Shown: piece after piece, positions 1 through 11,078 of the stretch | Layout of the letters: each line of letters begins with the position of its first letter | Position numbering within the stretch: position 1 is the stretch's first letter | Origin: Aquanectria penicillioides | Taxonomy: Eukaryota > Ascomycota > Sordariomycetes > Hypocreales > Nectriaceae | Direction: 5' to 3' | NCBI GenBank assembly: GCA_003415625.1 | Contig: PYIU01000004.1 | Coordinates: 4,464,001 to 4,528,000 of the forward strand | DNA length: 64,000 nucleotides | The notes under the pieces: model-generated | Databases searched by the model: none | The model's input: the letters and a program-made list of their open reading frames with translations, nothing else | Told to the model about the DNA's origin: nothing | Position numbers and translations under genes: made by a program

Positions 1-699
1 ACCGGCGAAAATACCGTGCAGGTTGTTTCTCTCAATTAATGTCGCCCAGCGGCCTTGGAGGCCAAAATAGGTCGTGTAGAAAACTGCATGGAGAAAAATT
101 AAGAAGACGGAAATGTAACCAACTGTCCGATGAAGGACGTTGAGGCGATTATGTGCCGTCGGGGTGAGGCGGCTCAATGGAGTATTTTTCAACCCCAGGA
201 ATACGCAAAGGGCCATGTCGGCAGTTCCCATCCTGAAGAGCCGTTAGATCCATGCTTCCAGATAGCCGAGGATGCGAACTCACCACCCGCACCGGGAAGC
301 AAAGTAATTGAGCCTGTATCCTGGGAAAATGGAAAGGCAGAACACGGCATTGATTGCGACAAATAGGTAGAACATTAACGCCTGTCCTGAGAAATAAAAA
401 CTGGTCGATTTCCAGAGTTTGTGATTTCTCCATCTTCTGTGGGTTTATCAGCCCGTGAATTGCGACAAATGAGGTCAAAATTCTCACTGAAATATGGAAG
501 ATGCCGCCCGTGAGAGCGCAAATTGTTCGCTGCTCTTGTGCCACCGAGGAATCCGGGTATTGCGCGCATGGTCCAGCCAACGAGCCGCGATGACGACAAG
601 AATGAATCCACACAGAGAAGCGGCGTAGATTGTCAAGGCCTTCTCATTCATGAGCTGCTTAGGGCTCGGAGGCTTGTGCGGAGCGACCATCTTGAGCAT
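1..699 (-). CDS. Ferric reductase-like transmembrane protein, N-terminal part (runs off the window)
   Basis: Membrane metalloreductase of the FRE family, which moves electrons from cytosolic NADPH across the plasma membrane to reduce Fe(III)/Cu(II) before uptake. Three exons can be joined: 699-488, 436-284 and 232-1 (continuing left), with GTGAGA/CACAG and GTGAGT/TTCAG introns that keep frame. Visible: a first membrane helix (ALTIYAASLCGFILVV), the junction RCGW|MGTADMALCVF typical of the ferric-reductase domain, and HRTVGYISVFLIFLH, where two histidines 14 residues apart match the paired haem ligands of the family. The FAD and NADPH domains lie outside the window. The first ATG is at 699; a second in-frame ATG is at 690. 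No signal peptide is obvious. Family is secure; metal specificity is not. Confidence 0.85.
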
Positions 700-2554
700 C
701 AAGGCGTCTCTGTTGCGTTGGGGGCACGCAAAGCGAAGTCGACACAAACAAAGTTGTGACGGCTCCTTGGTACTGGCATGGAGATGGCAGAACTGATGAG
801 ATTGATAAGACAAGGAAATGTAGAAATGCCTCGTGGGGCGGCCTGTCAACGGCCCAATGACCAGCTGCGCCCCAACTGTCTCATGTGCCAGATGAGAACG
901 CGAGGGTTATCAATCTAAGGCCCACTTGGAGTTGTTCACGCGTCCATCCAGCCAGTCAATGGTGGGGGGCCTCGGAGTCCGACCAAGCCACGTACGCACC
1001 TTGTCACGCACCTTGGCAAAGAGTTGGGGGTCAAGTTCATGCTTGGGTTGCCAAGGGGGGAGGACGGCCATGGCGTATGTCCATGTACCAGGCATGGACA
1101 TGGGGTAATGTATGAGAATGGGTATGGCGATGAAGTTATTTTGAACCAGTCTGGGCTGCAATACGAGAGGGGATCTGGATATAGTTGTATTGACATTCTA
1201 ATGCTCCTTTGCGCTGATCAACCCTCTAAAATCTTGCTAGATATACTTCTAAATGCCTCGACAGTGAAAATATGAACAGATAGTTGGAGAATGGCTCGCC
1301 GTCTTGTTTATGGCTGCAATGAGCCTTGAAAGGGACGTGAATGGCCTCTTTGTCCCGATCGTCAATGCGCTTGCTCCAGTCCAGGCGAGAGGAACTGCCA
1401 CGCACGCGAGAAAAAAGACAAAGGCTGTCCGACAATCATGGAAAAAGCCGTAAATTTCTCACTGTGAGAAAACCACTTGTGACGGAGGCTTGACTTGCAG
1501 GGATCCGACCCACATGGACTTTTTCACAGTGAGAAAACACAAGCAGCCCAATCACAGTCGCCTTGACACCACCCATACCCCGTTGGACATGGCAACGGCG
1601 TAGCAACTCTTGCGAATCATCGGCCACGTTGGAGTTGAAGTGAATAAAAGAAGCCGTTGTCCGGGGAAAGATGTTTGGATGTTTAAGTTTTATGGTGACT
1701 GCAAGAGAGGATCGAGAAGCCAGCTAATGCAGTGTTGCTCAATGCAAACCATGGTTGGAGGCCCTAACCTGGACTGGTAAATATCAGAGCCGAGTATTGT
1801 CATTAGAGGTTTTCTGGTTCAACAACAGGAAGTGCTCGCACTGCCGACTGGTTCTTCCTCTGTTTGTCGTGAAGCACTTACCAGACATTATACCTATTCA
1901 AGCTCAAGGAGCCCAAACACCGACCATTCAATGGATCTAATATCTGATTTTCACTCTCGGTGTCGTGAAGCTAGCGGCAAATCCACTCAACTTCACAATG
2001 CGCCCGCCGCCAGAAACCGAAATTGCCAGCCAGGATCTTGTGGATGTGCTCACGCCCACCAAGCTAGCGGTAGTGGAGAAGCAACCGGAGTGACCAGATT
2101 GATAAGATAAGCATCATCCATTCAGACAAAAGCCGAGCTTAGGTCCGAGCATTCAAGACACAATTGTTCGCTGTAAAAGTAAGTCTGCGTGGTAATGACG
2201 CACCATAGTTTGCAGCTGGGGATTAGCGTGGTCATCGGGCAAATTAAACCAGTCTCAATTACCATTGTAGTGGGCATGAGAGCCCGCATTTCCGGCTGTG
2301 CTGCCGACAAGTCGAACGGACTGAGGTAATTGTCAGGGGGTGGAGGCCGGAGGTTTCACCGGAATATACGGCAAGGATCCTGGATAGAGGTGTGAGACTA
2401 CAACGTCACGCGGCTCCAGGATTGTGCCATAGCTCAAGGTGCTGGCTCCACTTGGATTGATATTCATCCAACGATATTTCTCCTCTGACATTTGTATTCT
2501 CACCTTCAATCCTTCAAGTCACGTCGGGCCGAGCAGAAGCCTGGAACATCAGAC
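700..2554. other. Intergenic, no gene supported
   Basis: Divergent spacer of about 1.85 kb between the ferric reductase (minus) and the MFS transporter (plus). Short ORFs occur but none has a recognisable motif or a good splice model. It contains the paired palindromes at 1453-1540 and otherwise nothing I can name. Confidence 0.6.
1453..1540. repeat. Paired palindromes, possible small inverted-repeat element
   Basis: A perfect 17-base palindrome (TTTCTCACTGTGAGAAA, followed by ACC) lies near 1455. About 50 bases further on is TTTTTCACAGTGAGAAAAC, close to the reverse complement of the first copy with its flank. The two therefore form an inverted pair around a short spacer. This could be a remnant of a small inverted-repeat transposon or a duplicated protein-binding site. 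No target-site duplication could be assigned. Confidence 0.4.
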
Positions 2555-4260
2555 ATGCCTCCGTCGTCGAATCGACGCGGCAATGCTGCACGACCATCTT
2601 CGGATGAACAAACCCCTCTTCTGTCACAGCAAGATGAGATTAGCAAGCCGCTAGCACAAAATGCAGATGAAGCTGCGACAACAGAACCGCCGGCTGTATC
2701 ATGGGCATCGATGCCTCGAAAAGATCAATTGGCCGTCATGGTCTTCACCCGCCTGGCTGAGCCACTGAGTTCGAGGTCTCTAACGTCGTACCTTTTCTTT
2801 CAACTTCAATGGTTCAACCCATCTCTGAGCGTTGCGGAGATTGCGAAGCAAGCTGGTTTCTTCACGGCCACCTTCGCCGCCGCTCAATGTTTGACGTCGA
2901 TGTGGTGGGGACACGCTGCTGATAATCCGCTTTTTGGGCGAAAACGCGTCTTGACTATTGGTCTCGTTGGCACAGCTATTTCGTTTCTTGGAATGGGCTT
3001 CTCAAGGTCACTGTATACAGCCCTCATGTTTAGATTCCTGGCTGGAGCGCTCAACGGCAATGTCGGTGTGCTGCGAACTATGGTCTCGGAGACAATTGTT
3101 GATAAAAGGTATATAATGGTCGCGAAACGGATACATCAAAAAGATGCTAATCAATTTGCAGATATCGTACACGTGCTTTTCTCCTACTACCTATGTTTGG
3201 CAACATTGGAGTCATTCTTGGGCCACTTATGAGTGGCTTTCTCGCCAACCCTTATCACTCACTCCCTGGTGTATTTGGGCCCGGATCATTTCTTGGAGGC
3301 GACGACGGAGTCCAATGGATGAAAGAGTTTCCATATGCACTGCCGAACTTGGTCTGCGGCACGATGCTTTTTCTTGCAGCCCTTGGAGTAGTCTTGGGCC
3401 TGGATGAAACACATCCTATGCTTCGACATCGCGCAGATCCAGGACGAAAATTGGGTCGACTCTTGATTCAAAAGGTTCTCAGAAAGAAGATGACTGGACC
3501 GGAATATGGGCCAATTTCCACAGAAGACGAGCCTAACCGCATGACTTTGGCTGCAAGACAGACGGAGGAACCAGCACATGATTTGCACAAGAAGCGACCA
3601 GCACTGCGCGAGATTTTCACCAAGAACGTCGGCCTCACTCTGCTGCAGCACTTCCTTCAGGCCCTCCATGTTTCAGCATTCAACACTGTGCTATTCACTT
3701 TGCTGCCAACGCCCAAGTCTGATAACCTGGACATCTCCCTGCCATTCCGATTCAATGGCGGCCTAGGTCTTTCGAGTCAAAAGGTTGGCTTTGCGAACAC
3801 CGTTATTGGTGGCATTGGAATTCCTCTTCAGCTATTTCTGTACCCACGTATCAGTGCACGCATTGGTATTCGAGCGTCATACCGCGCACTTTTGCCACTC
3901 AGCGTTGTGGCGTATTGTGTGCTACCGTACCTTGTTCTTCTGCCGGATAACCAAGCTATTATTTGGACCTGCCTGTCGCTCGTCCTTTCATTGCATGTAC
4001 TGGCTCGAGTATTTATTACGCCGGCAACGATTGTCCTCGTGAACGAGTGTGCGCCGAGTCCCGCACTTCTTGGAACGGTTCACGGGTTTGCTCAAAGCAC
4101 CTCGAGCGCCGCCAGAATTTTGGGTCCGACTGTTGGAGGTGCAGTGCTGAGTTGGGGACTGTACAATAACTGCGTGGGAATACCACTTTGGGGAATGGCG
4201 ATGGTTGCCACCACAAACTGGCTGCTTCTAATGTGGGTAAGGGACGCGGCAAAGTTTTAG
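2555..4260 (+). CDS. MFS transporter (YCR023C / ZIFL-like), 550 residues
   Basis: Major facilitator superfamily transporter, presumably in the plasma or vacuolar membrane; substrate unknown. Two exons, 2555-3108 and 3162-4260, joined across a 53-nt intron (GTATAT ... TTTGCAG) to read DKRYRTRAFLLLPMFGN. Visible: a hydrophilic N-terminus of about 50 residues; the loop 2-3 signature WWGHAADNPLFGRKRVL (residues about 117-133), a form of GxxxDxxGRR/K; a helix-4 segment RFLAGALNGNVGVLRTM; and a long acidic/basic central loop before the second set of helices. The RFxxGxxNGNxGV pattern is characteristic of fungal proteins related to yeast YCR023C and plant zinc-induced facilitators. The start at 2555 is the first ATG of the frame. 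No cluster partners are evident. Confidence 0.85.
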
Positions 4261-4533
4261 TTTGAGGATGTGTGGAATATCACACCTAGTGCTAAGAGAT
4301 AATTGCTCTTTATAACCACTTGGGCCTGAGGTTAGGCAAATGATAAGACGAAATCCGCGATCACATTCAATACTACCGTTGCAAAAGTGAATAATATGCA
4401 TTCACGCTTTGGAGCTGTTACTTTGAGGGACGGAGGAAAACATTTCATGTGTTATATGCTTTATCATTCACAACCTGGCTATTGATTTGAAGAGGAATAA
4501 AAAGAAAATTATTTGCTTATGCGTCCTAAAACT

Positions 4534-7500
4534 TTACAGGATGATCGCATACTTCTTGTAAGTAAGCCCCTTATTAGCTTGCGAAAGATTTCCCTCGAAA
4601 GGCCCATCCATAGACGGCGGGAGCTCTGAAGCATGGGCAAAACTGTGGTGATGAACCTTGCGTCTTTTGAACGAACCCCCACGATAGTCATCGCCATCTT
4701 TCGGTATATTTTCGAGAAAATTTGTGAGTCGTAACCACTCAATCGGGGAGTGGAGCAGTTGATATACAGGCTTGTCTTGTATGCCGCAGAGCAAATGTGA
4801 CCAGCAAGGGATTTCGCTGGCAATTCGTAGAACGTATCCTTTTTGAGCGCAGACTGCAGCGAGCGCCAAACGAGCGACCCAATTTCCCGACGCTCTCACA
4901 GCGATGATGTTTGTTCTGGGAGGGTCAAGTATTTCATCCCAGTTGTCTATCATTGTAATAGTGGGAAGACTTCGATCAGCCACAATCTCCGCCAAGGTGG
5001 CTTTTGAACCTGAACATGGCCATTGCGGCTTCATCTCTGAAGTCTCATTCTTGCCGCAGTCTTGTCTGTAGCTAAGGACAACTTGGTTTTGAATCGAAGC
5101 GCTTGGATCAAGTGTAGCAAGGATGTCTAGATCCGCAACCCATTTCGAGCCCTCATATGCAGATATCGCCGTTTCTACAATCTTTACCGCGTGGTCAATG
5201 GAATTGACACTGGTGTATGACGGCCGCAGCCCCAACTGGTATCCAGTAAATGATAAGTGAATAGATGTGCTCTCGAAGCTATTCTCTGATTGGCCATTAA
5301 ACTCATTATGGTTGATGACGCGCCAATTCTGTTCAGCTGGTTGTGATATCTTTTGAGTAGCTGGTGGCACCAGAAAACAGAGCCCTGCATGTCCAATATT
5401 TCCTATAACTCGGCGTACTAGCGGATAGGGGGTTTCATGAGGATCGCTCACTATGAGGCTTGCGACGTATACCGAATTTCCGGTTGCCAGCGCGAAGGCG
5501 TTGGAAAGCTGCCCGGCATCGATATAGACCCCAGCATCCATTGTACATATTAGCGAGAGGATATTTTTGAGCGGCATCGCTATGTGGTTCCGGAAACCAT
5601 TTTCATCTGGAAAGAAAATGCCGTAGTCAATATTTCTCTCAAGAACACACGTCCTAACAGTAGCACCGGGGATTTCTTTAAGAGCAATAATTGCTGACGC
5701 GCAACCAGTTGCAATCCGAAACGGCCTTGTGTCTTGAAGATGTTGAAGATGCTGCCGCAGTAAGAATGGGTTGATGTTGTCACGGATGAATAAGTTATCC
5801 ATTGATTCATCATCGAGTGTTGTATCAGGTAGTTTCGTACCTGCCCCTGCTGGATATAAAATTTGCTCTCCACGTGAAAAATTGATTATTCCCTCGTCGA
5901 GGTACATATACTCGTGGCGAAAATGTGCCCAAGAATTATCACGAAGGAGTGACTCAATAGCCTGAAAGAAATCAAGACCTTCTCCGAAAGCAATCTCCAC
6001 ATGTTTTTCTTTGTTCTGCTGTTGGCCGGGTTTATTGCGAATCAGGATTGGCAGGCAATGTTGCTTCATTACCTCTGTCTTCAGTTCCGGACTGATGGAT
6101 TTGGTGTCCAGATATTTTTCAACTTCAGATTCTTCGATAACAACCCAACTATATGAGTTGGCGGACAAAATACTTCTCCCGGAGGTTTGACTGTTGGATT
6201 GGAATAGAAAGCGTGGGTGCTTGTCGTTGCTTGCAGAGTTTATTCGTTGCATTGCAGTTTTCATTGCTTTAAACCCCGCCGAACTAGTCTCAAATAATTT
6301 CATCAGACTCGATATTTCAGTGAGACCAAAGAGCGGTGCTGGAGCCTTTTTTTGGACCAGAAATGTACCAGAGCGACGAGCACCAAGTTTGAAGAGCTGG
6401 AATGCAGTAGCCTTGGCTATTCCTTGTGAAGCAGCCATTGCTTTTGCAGCCCCATGAAGGAAGAACAAGATACTAAATCGACTTCTGCTCCCCTCTGGCA
6501 GATCTTTGACATCGGCCAAATCAATGATTCTGTCAAGCCAGAAGAGAATTCTATTGATCGTGCTGTCGAAGTCGGAGGTTGCCCAGGTGAATAATAGTCC
6601 CCCGAGCACTGCGAAGGACAGCTCTTCTGGCGTTATCCTTGTGTTGTCTTGTCCGGTCAACGCAGTGACTTGAACCGGTTCACCGTAATATTGCATCCGC
6701 GCCAATGGAAGAGACCAAGACACGCTTCCAGGGCGAATAGCTTCCAGCCCAATAGTCAACAGCGCGGTGGGCTGGAACAATTCGTCTTTCATTTTGACAT
6801 CCACTCCCTTTCCATTTTTCCCTCGGTAAACGATCATGTCGGGATACAGATGCCATGCACTCATTGCGAGGAGCGCTGCCCCGTCTTGAACCTTCTGAGG
6901 AACGCCAGAAACAAGATTCTCCATCGCTTCGAGGGCGGCTACCCATGCAGCCGTAACGCTCCTATACACTGTAGTTTCGTCGTTAACTGGAATCGCAGTA
7001 TCGTTGATGATAATTTCCATTTGCTTATGCTGAAATAATTTGGCTTGGTCAGCACTTTGCAGCCACGCTCTAGCACTTGCATCCCATGTCGACAAGTCCT
7101 CGCGAGAAATCGTTTGACTTAGCACAAGCCTAGTAACTGCGTCCGCATCTGGATAAAGGGAATCGCCTGTTGATGATTCAAGATTATCCTTCCGCTTTTC
7201 AACCAATTCGACCCAGATTGATATGGCCTCCTCGATTGAGAATATCCGGGCCAACATACAGGCCAACAAATGGACCGCCAATGCGGGTGCTCCTGATGTT
7301 GCTGCAGCCCATATACTACCAGAGTCAATACCGAGATACGCGGAGAATATTCCATGCCTGAATTGCGTTCCTTTCGGATTTACCGATGGTTCACTAGATA
7401 TCGCCGAGGCCCGAGTTCCATAGGCTCGGAGTAGATTCGGTGTGTTGGGCAAGATATTTCTGAATAGTTCGCCGAGTTTCCTTGCTGTCTGGTGCAGCGT

Positions 7501-7665
7501 TCCTTCTTCAGCAGATTGCTTTCGTTTTCTCGATATGGTTTGCCCAATTTGCAGGAATTCTGGTGGTACTTCGTATTTAACCAGAGCGAGATCGATGTTG
7601 AAATTTGCGAGTGTTGCGACAGCCTCATTTTTGACAGTTGTCAGTGAGGCATTTAATTCGTTCAT
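4534..7665 (-). CDS. Large intronless protein of unknown function, 1043 residues
   Basis: A single uninterrupted frame with a clear ATG at 7665. I do not recognise a named catalytic domain. It resembles a type of long, single-exon hypothetical protein seen in many ascomycetes that begins with an N-terminal segment like DLALVKYEVPPEFLQIGQ followed by TARKLGELFR and LLRAYGTRASAI. No signal peptide is seen, and there is no convincing run of membrane helices apart from a few hydrophobic stretches (for example PALAVHLLACMLARIF near residue 125). It is probably cytosolic. The 3' end faces the MFS gene across about 270 bases (convergent). Codon use looks ordinary and the frame is undamaged, so it is likely a functional gene. 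Confidence 0.75.
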   Translation of the reverse strand: MNELNASLTTVKNEAVATLANFNIDLALVKYEVPPEFLQIGQTISRKRKQSAEEGTLHQTARKLGELFRNILPNTPNLLRAYGTRASAISSEPSVNPKGTQFRHGIFSAYLGIDSGSIWAAATSGAPALAVHLLACMLARIFSIEEAISIWVELVEKRKDNLESSTGDSLYPDADAVTRLVLSQTISREDLSTWDASARAWLQSADQAKLFQHKQMEIIINDTAIPVNDETTVYRSVTAAWVAALEAMENLVSGVPQKVQDGAALLAMSAWHLYPDMIVYRGKNGKGVDVKMKDELFQPTALLTIGLEAIRPGSVSWSLPLARMQYYGEPVQVTALTGQDNTRITPEELSFAVLGGLLFTWATSDFDSTINRILFWLDRIIDLADVKDLPEGSRSRFSILFFLHGAAKAMAASQGIAKATAFQLFKLGARRSGTFLVQKKAPAPLFGLTEISSLMKLFETSSAGFKAMKTAMQRINSASNDKHPRFLFQSNSQTSGRSILSANSYSWVVIEESEVEKYLDTKSISPELKTEVMKQHCLPILIRNKPGQQQNKEKHVEIAFGEGLDFFQAIESLLRDNSWAHFRHEYMYLDEGIINFSRGEQILYPAGAGTKLPDTTLDDESMDNLFIRDNINPFLLRQHLQHLQDTRPFRIATGCASAIIALKEIPGATVRTCVLERNIDYGIFFPDENGFRNHIAMPLKNILSLICTMDAGVYIDAGQLSNAFALATGNSVYVASLIVSDPHETPYPLVRRVIGNIGHAGLCFLVPPATQKISQPAEQNWRVINHNEFNGQSENSFESTSIHLSFTGYQLGLRPSYTSVNSIDHAVKIVETAISAYEGSKWVADLDILATLDPSASIQNQVVLSYRQDCGKNETSEMKPQWPCSGSKATLAEIVADRSLPTITMIDNWDEILDPPRTNIIAVRASGNWVARLALAAVCAQKGYVLRIASEIPCWSHLLCGIQDKPVYQLLHSPIEWLRLTNFLENIPKDGDDYRGGSFKRRKVHHHSFAHASELPPSMDGPFEGNLSQANKGLTYKKYAIIL

Positions 7666-8880
7666 ATTTTCCTTTTAAATACGAGGTAGATTTCAACATT
7701 CAATCTGGCTATCGGCCTGAACAACAAGTACCGTGTAGGTAGCTTTAGGGGGAGAAGGTATCTTGAACGCTGGCGGCTATTCGTTGACGCGCAGGGCTTT
7801 CAGCTAACCGACGACGCGACAAAGGAAAAGGAAATGAGGAGAAGGTGTATATCCAGTCAAGGAGAGGTTTGGATTGATCCCGACTTCGTGATTTGGTTCT
7901 CCTGCATTGCCTGCATGCAGGGACAGCCACAATGGACATGCTACCAAACTTGACGGCTGGGATATCCTTTGACGTCACGAGTCCAGGTGCCATGTTCCAC
8001 AAGTTGGGCCTTGATGCATACAAAATGACACCACTGATTGGTTTCGAGTCCCTTGGGCGTTTTCACGGTACAAATCTCAATCAGGCCAGCAATCACAACC
8101 CGAGAGCCGACATGATTGTGCCGGAATGTGCAAATAGCTGCAAGCCACTTCAATGTGACTATGCGACCCTGCCTAGCTCGATTTGACCGGCTCACCAAAA
8201 TACGGTGGGTGGTGAACGCGTTGAGGGTGGCTGTGCAACGATTTCTCATACCATAACCATTAGTCTTTCATCAACTGTTTTCATGCAGGGTTAAGTGGTT
8301 TTGTTCTTGCGTAACTGAGTCAAGGCTCTGTCTCTTTAAACATGCCCACCATGAGGCGGATTCACGATTTGGGACGAGAACTGTTTGAAAGACTCTGAAT
8401 CTTTGAGCGAATGCAAGTGCTTTTCAGGAATTATATAAAACTTGGGATGAATACCAAGTATGCGAGAATCTGTCATCAGCCGGTGGCGTCGGCTTGGGAT
8501 CCAGATGTGATGAAGTGCAAAACCAATCAAGTCTCACTCAAGGAAGTAGACTGATTTGCAGCTTAATATCCTCATTCAGCATCTAGTAGATTCTATCAAC
8601 GTCTTAGACCTAGGCCGTTGCGGAAACCTTATCGAAGGTCCTGTTTTCCAGCTGACAAACACCAAATTGAAGAGGCTAAAAAGAATCTCTAAGGCATTGG
8701 GGCATCAAAGATCCAAAATTCTCAAAGATGTTGTATCCCCGGTTTCGTAACTGTCATCTAGAGCTAAAAAAGCATCAGACATCAAAGAAATCAAATCTTT
8801 ATTTTCCAACGTTTCAAACGTCATCAATAGCTAGCTATCAACAGTTTCTCAAGGCATAACTCATATAAATTTATCCACTA
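7666..8880. other. Intergenic, no gene supported
   Basis: About 1.2 kb upstream of the 1043-residue gene. ORFs on both strands are short and overlap antisense to each other. I see no motif, signal peptide or intron model that would support a gene. Confidence 0.5.
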
Positions 8881-9950
8881 TTACATCCAATTCCGTATTA
8901 TTATCAGCATTTTGCCCTCTCACCCAACACACTTTACCCAGCCCCGAGTTGTAGGAGTGTTTCAACCGCTTAAGAACGCACATCAGAAGAAGCTTCAGCA
9001 ATCAATAAGGGAAGGCAACCTAATATATAACCACCAAATGTTCGCCACTGCATTTGCATATATTCACAGGCAAGCCTTTTCAGTACGCAACATCATACCA
9101 GGGTTAAAAAAACAGGCATCTTTCCACCTAGACTAAAGCTAGAGGTTGACCGGCTCCTTGCCAAGCAACAGCAGCAGCAGAAGGCTATCCATCTATCTAT
9201 TCAAGAGAAACTGCCCCAAGAAGCTCGCTTTAGGATTCTTAAGATTAGATCGACTAAATCTACCAAGGATACCAGAAAATCATAAGCTCGCCAACCCTCA
9301 AAGCCCTTACTAACATCGGCAAAGGTGTGACCGAGGCTGCCTCAATGCATTGGCAACGTGAGACTTTTGCCACAGGCCGGATAACACGCCTAAGGAAATA
9401 TAACCAAAGGAAATCTGGCCATCGCGTTAGACCTATTGGCAAATTCCTCATAAGCGTTCGCGTCAACGATATCCGCCATCAGCATAAAGCTTCCCAAGAA
9501 GCTGCCTAAATAAAGGATCAATGCGTACAGCTTCGGTCAGCCAAATCAATTGTTATTGAAGAGATTAGGCGTTTGCAGGGGCGATGGCGGGAGGATAAGA
9601 TTTCTCGGGAAACCAATCTTTTGCCAAGGCTGACCTTTAAGCAATGGCTTGCCCAAACCGGCAAGGACCAGGAATCCTACCCCTAGAGACCAGCCGTAAG
9701 ACCTTCAACAAGTTACTAAACCAAAAGGCCGATGGCTTCATGTTCGATTTGAAACCTTCACCCAAGTTCCTTAAGGCTAGAAAACGAGCCTGCCAAGCTA
9801 TAAGGCCGATCCTAGCGATGGACCAAACCGTCTGGCCGAACAGCAACAATACAGTCGAACCCACAGGCCTCAATGGCTTCCAAGGCTGCAATGACAATAA
9901 CTTCAAAGATCAAGAATACAATAAGACACATGGTTTACATAGAAAATAAT
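8881..9950 (+). pseudogene. Degenerate ORF series, possibly transposon-derived
   Basis: Several plus-strand fragments read like protein but are broken by stops and frame changes. One, around 9108-9283, contains KKTGIFPPRLKLEVDRLL then KQQQQQKAIHLSIQEKL. Another, around 9285-9509, has ALTNIGKGVTEAASMHWQRE. A third, around 9515-9690, has RLTFKQWLAQTGKDQESYP before a stop and a frame change into ETSRKTFNKLLNQKADGF. The Q-rich basic tail after a PPRL-type segment recalls the C-terminal region of fungal DNA-transposon transposases (pogo/Tc5-like), but no DDE core was seen. No terminal repeats were found. Treat as a relic of unknown parentage. Confidence 0.35.
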
Positions 9951-10577
9951 ATTGTAGCTGTCTATAGGGGCAGCGAGAAAGACAGGGCGTCAAGGACTAG
10001 GTCTAGCAAGCCGCCCTTGCCGGCACAGTTAATTGAGGCCAAAGATGCGATTTTCTGTATTTTCAGCTGCGACATAGGTTCAAGATGACATGCTTTACAG
10101 CTAGAATGGTAAAAAGAAATAGGTGTAGTCGGCAGTCCAAAATCTCACGATCAGGAAATGGTCCATTTTACAGCTAAAAGCACGGTCTCGCATCTAGATG
10201 TCCAGCATTTTTGTGACCAACCTCGGGCTTGTGAGGAGTTGGTGTGCGGTCGGACCCACCCTTACACCAAGGGGTACGGCATTCAACTTTTTGATATTTT
10301 ATTATTATTATTTTCTCATTTTATTTGCCCTGGCCTCTAAATCCTTGCCTTTCTATTGGTCCAACTGGAGCCATGCTGGAACCAAAGACGCTAGCTTAGC
10401 AGCCATGCAAGGGAGGACTGGCAAGACAATTTTGCGGCCCAAGCGAATGGCCGTCGTGACCCCGTGACCCAGTGTTTTGTGGCCTAAGTGTTGTAAAAGA
10501 GGCCTGCAAACTTTCTCACCTCCTGTTTGATAGCGTCACCTGAGATCAGAACACACTTGAGCTTTCATATTTCCATA
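9951..10577. other. Intergenic / promoter region, no gene supported
   Basis: About 0.6 kb between the degenerate ORFs and the DUF7704-like gene. It holds an AT-rich stretch (TTTTATTATTATTATTTTCTC near 10295) and no supported coding sequence. Confidence 0.5.
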
Positions 10578-11078
10578 ATGCCCTCTACCGCCCAATCTCC
10601 ACGGACTATATCTGCCGTACAATCCACACCTTTCATATACCGTCTTTTCCTCAACACCATCGAGCCTCTACTCGCCACGATGGGTGCGATTCTGGTAACC
10701 GTCAATCCCGGCGAGTATACGCGAGGAATGACTCGCGGCGCTGCCACCTTCACCGCGGACACGACGTTTATTTACACCCAAATTGCGGGTGGTTGGTTGT
10801 TCTTTGCCTTTGTCGGGGCCATTGTAATGCGTGTGTACGACGACTTACGCATCTGGCGGCTCATTTGCATGGGGATGCTGATTAGCGACATCTGGTACTG
10901 CGCGGGCGCTATACAAGGGGCTGGTGGAATTGTTCCGTTCACTACGCTATCGGAATGGACTGTGGATGACTGGGTCAACTTGGCAGGGACGATCCCACAG
11001 GTGATTGTGAGAGTGTTGCTATTGTTGGGGATTGGCATCAAGGGCCAGGACTTGGCGGCTGAAGCGAAGAAGAAGTGA
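10578..11078 (+). CDS. Small integral membrane protein, DUF7704-like, 166 residues
   Basis: A single-exon gene for a small protein with about four hydrophobic helices. The order of motifs fits the fungal DUF7704 family: an N-terminal FIYRLFLNTIEPLLATMGAI helix, a VNPGEYTRGM segment, a second helix IAGGWLFFAFVGAIVMRVYDDLRIWR, and a C-terminal EWTVDDWVNLAGTIPQ segment followed by a last helix and a lysine tail. In these proteins the DLR-WR stretch between helices is well conserved. Function is unknown; members are often near secondary-metabolism genes, but nothing here indicates a cluster. I chose the ATG at 10578 because the frame upstream of it has only a non-ATG opening and the protein aligns in length with the family. 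Confidence 0.7.
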   Translation: MPSTAQSPRTISAVQSTPFIYRLFLNTIEPLLATMGAILVTVNPGEYTRGMTRGAATFTADTTFIYTQIAGGWLFFAFVGAIVMRVYDDLRIWRLICMGMLISDIWYCAGAIQGAGGIVPFTTLSEWTVDDWVNLAGTIPQVIVRVLLLLGIGIKGQDLAAEAKKK

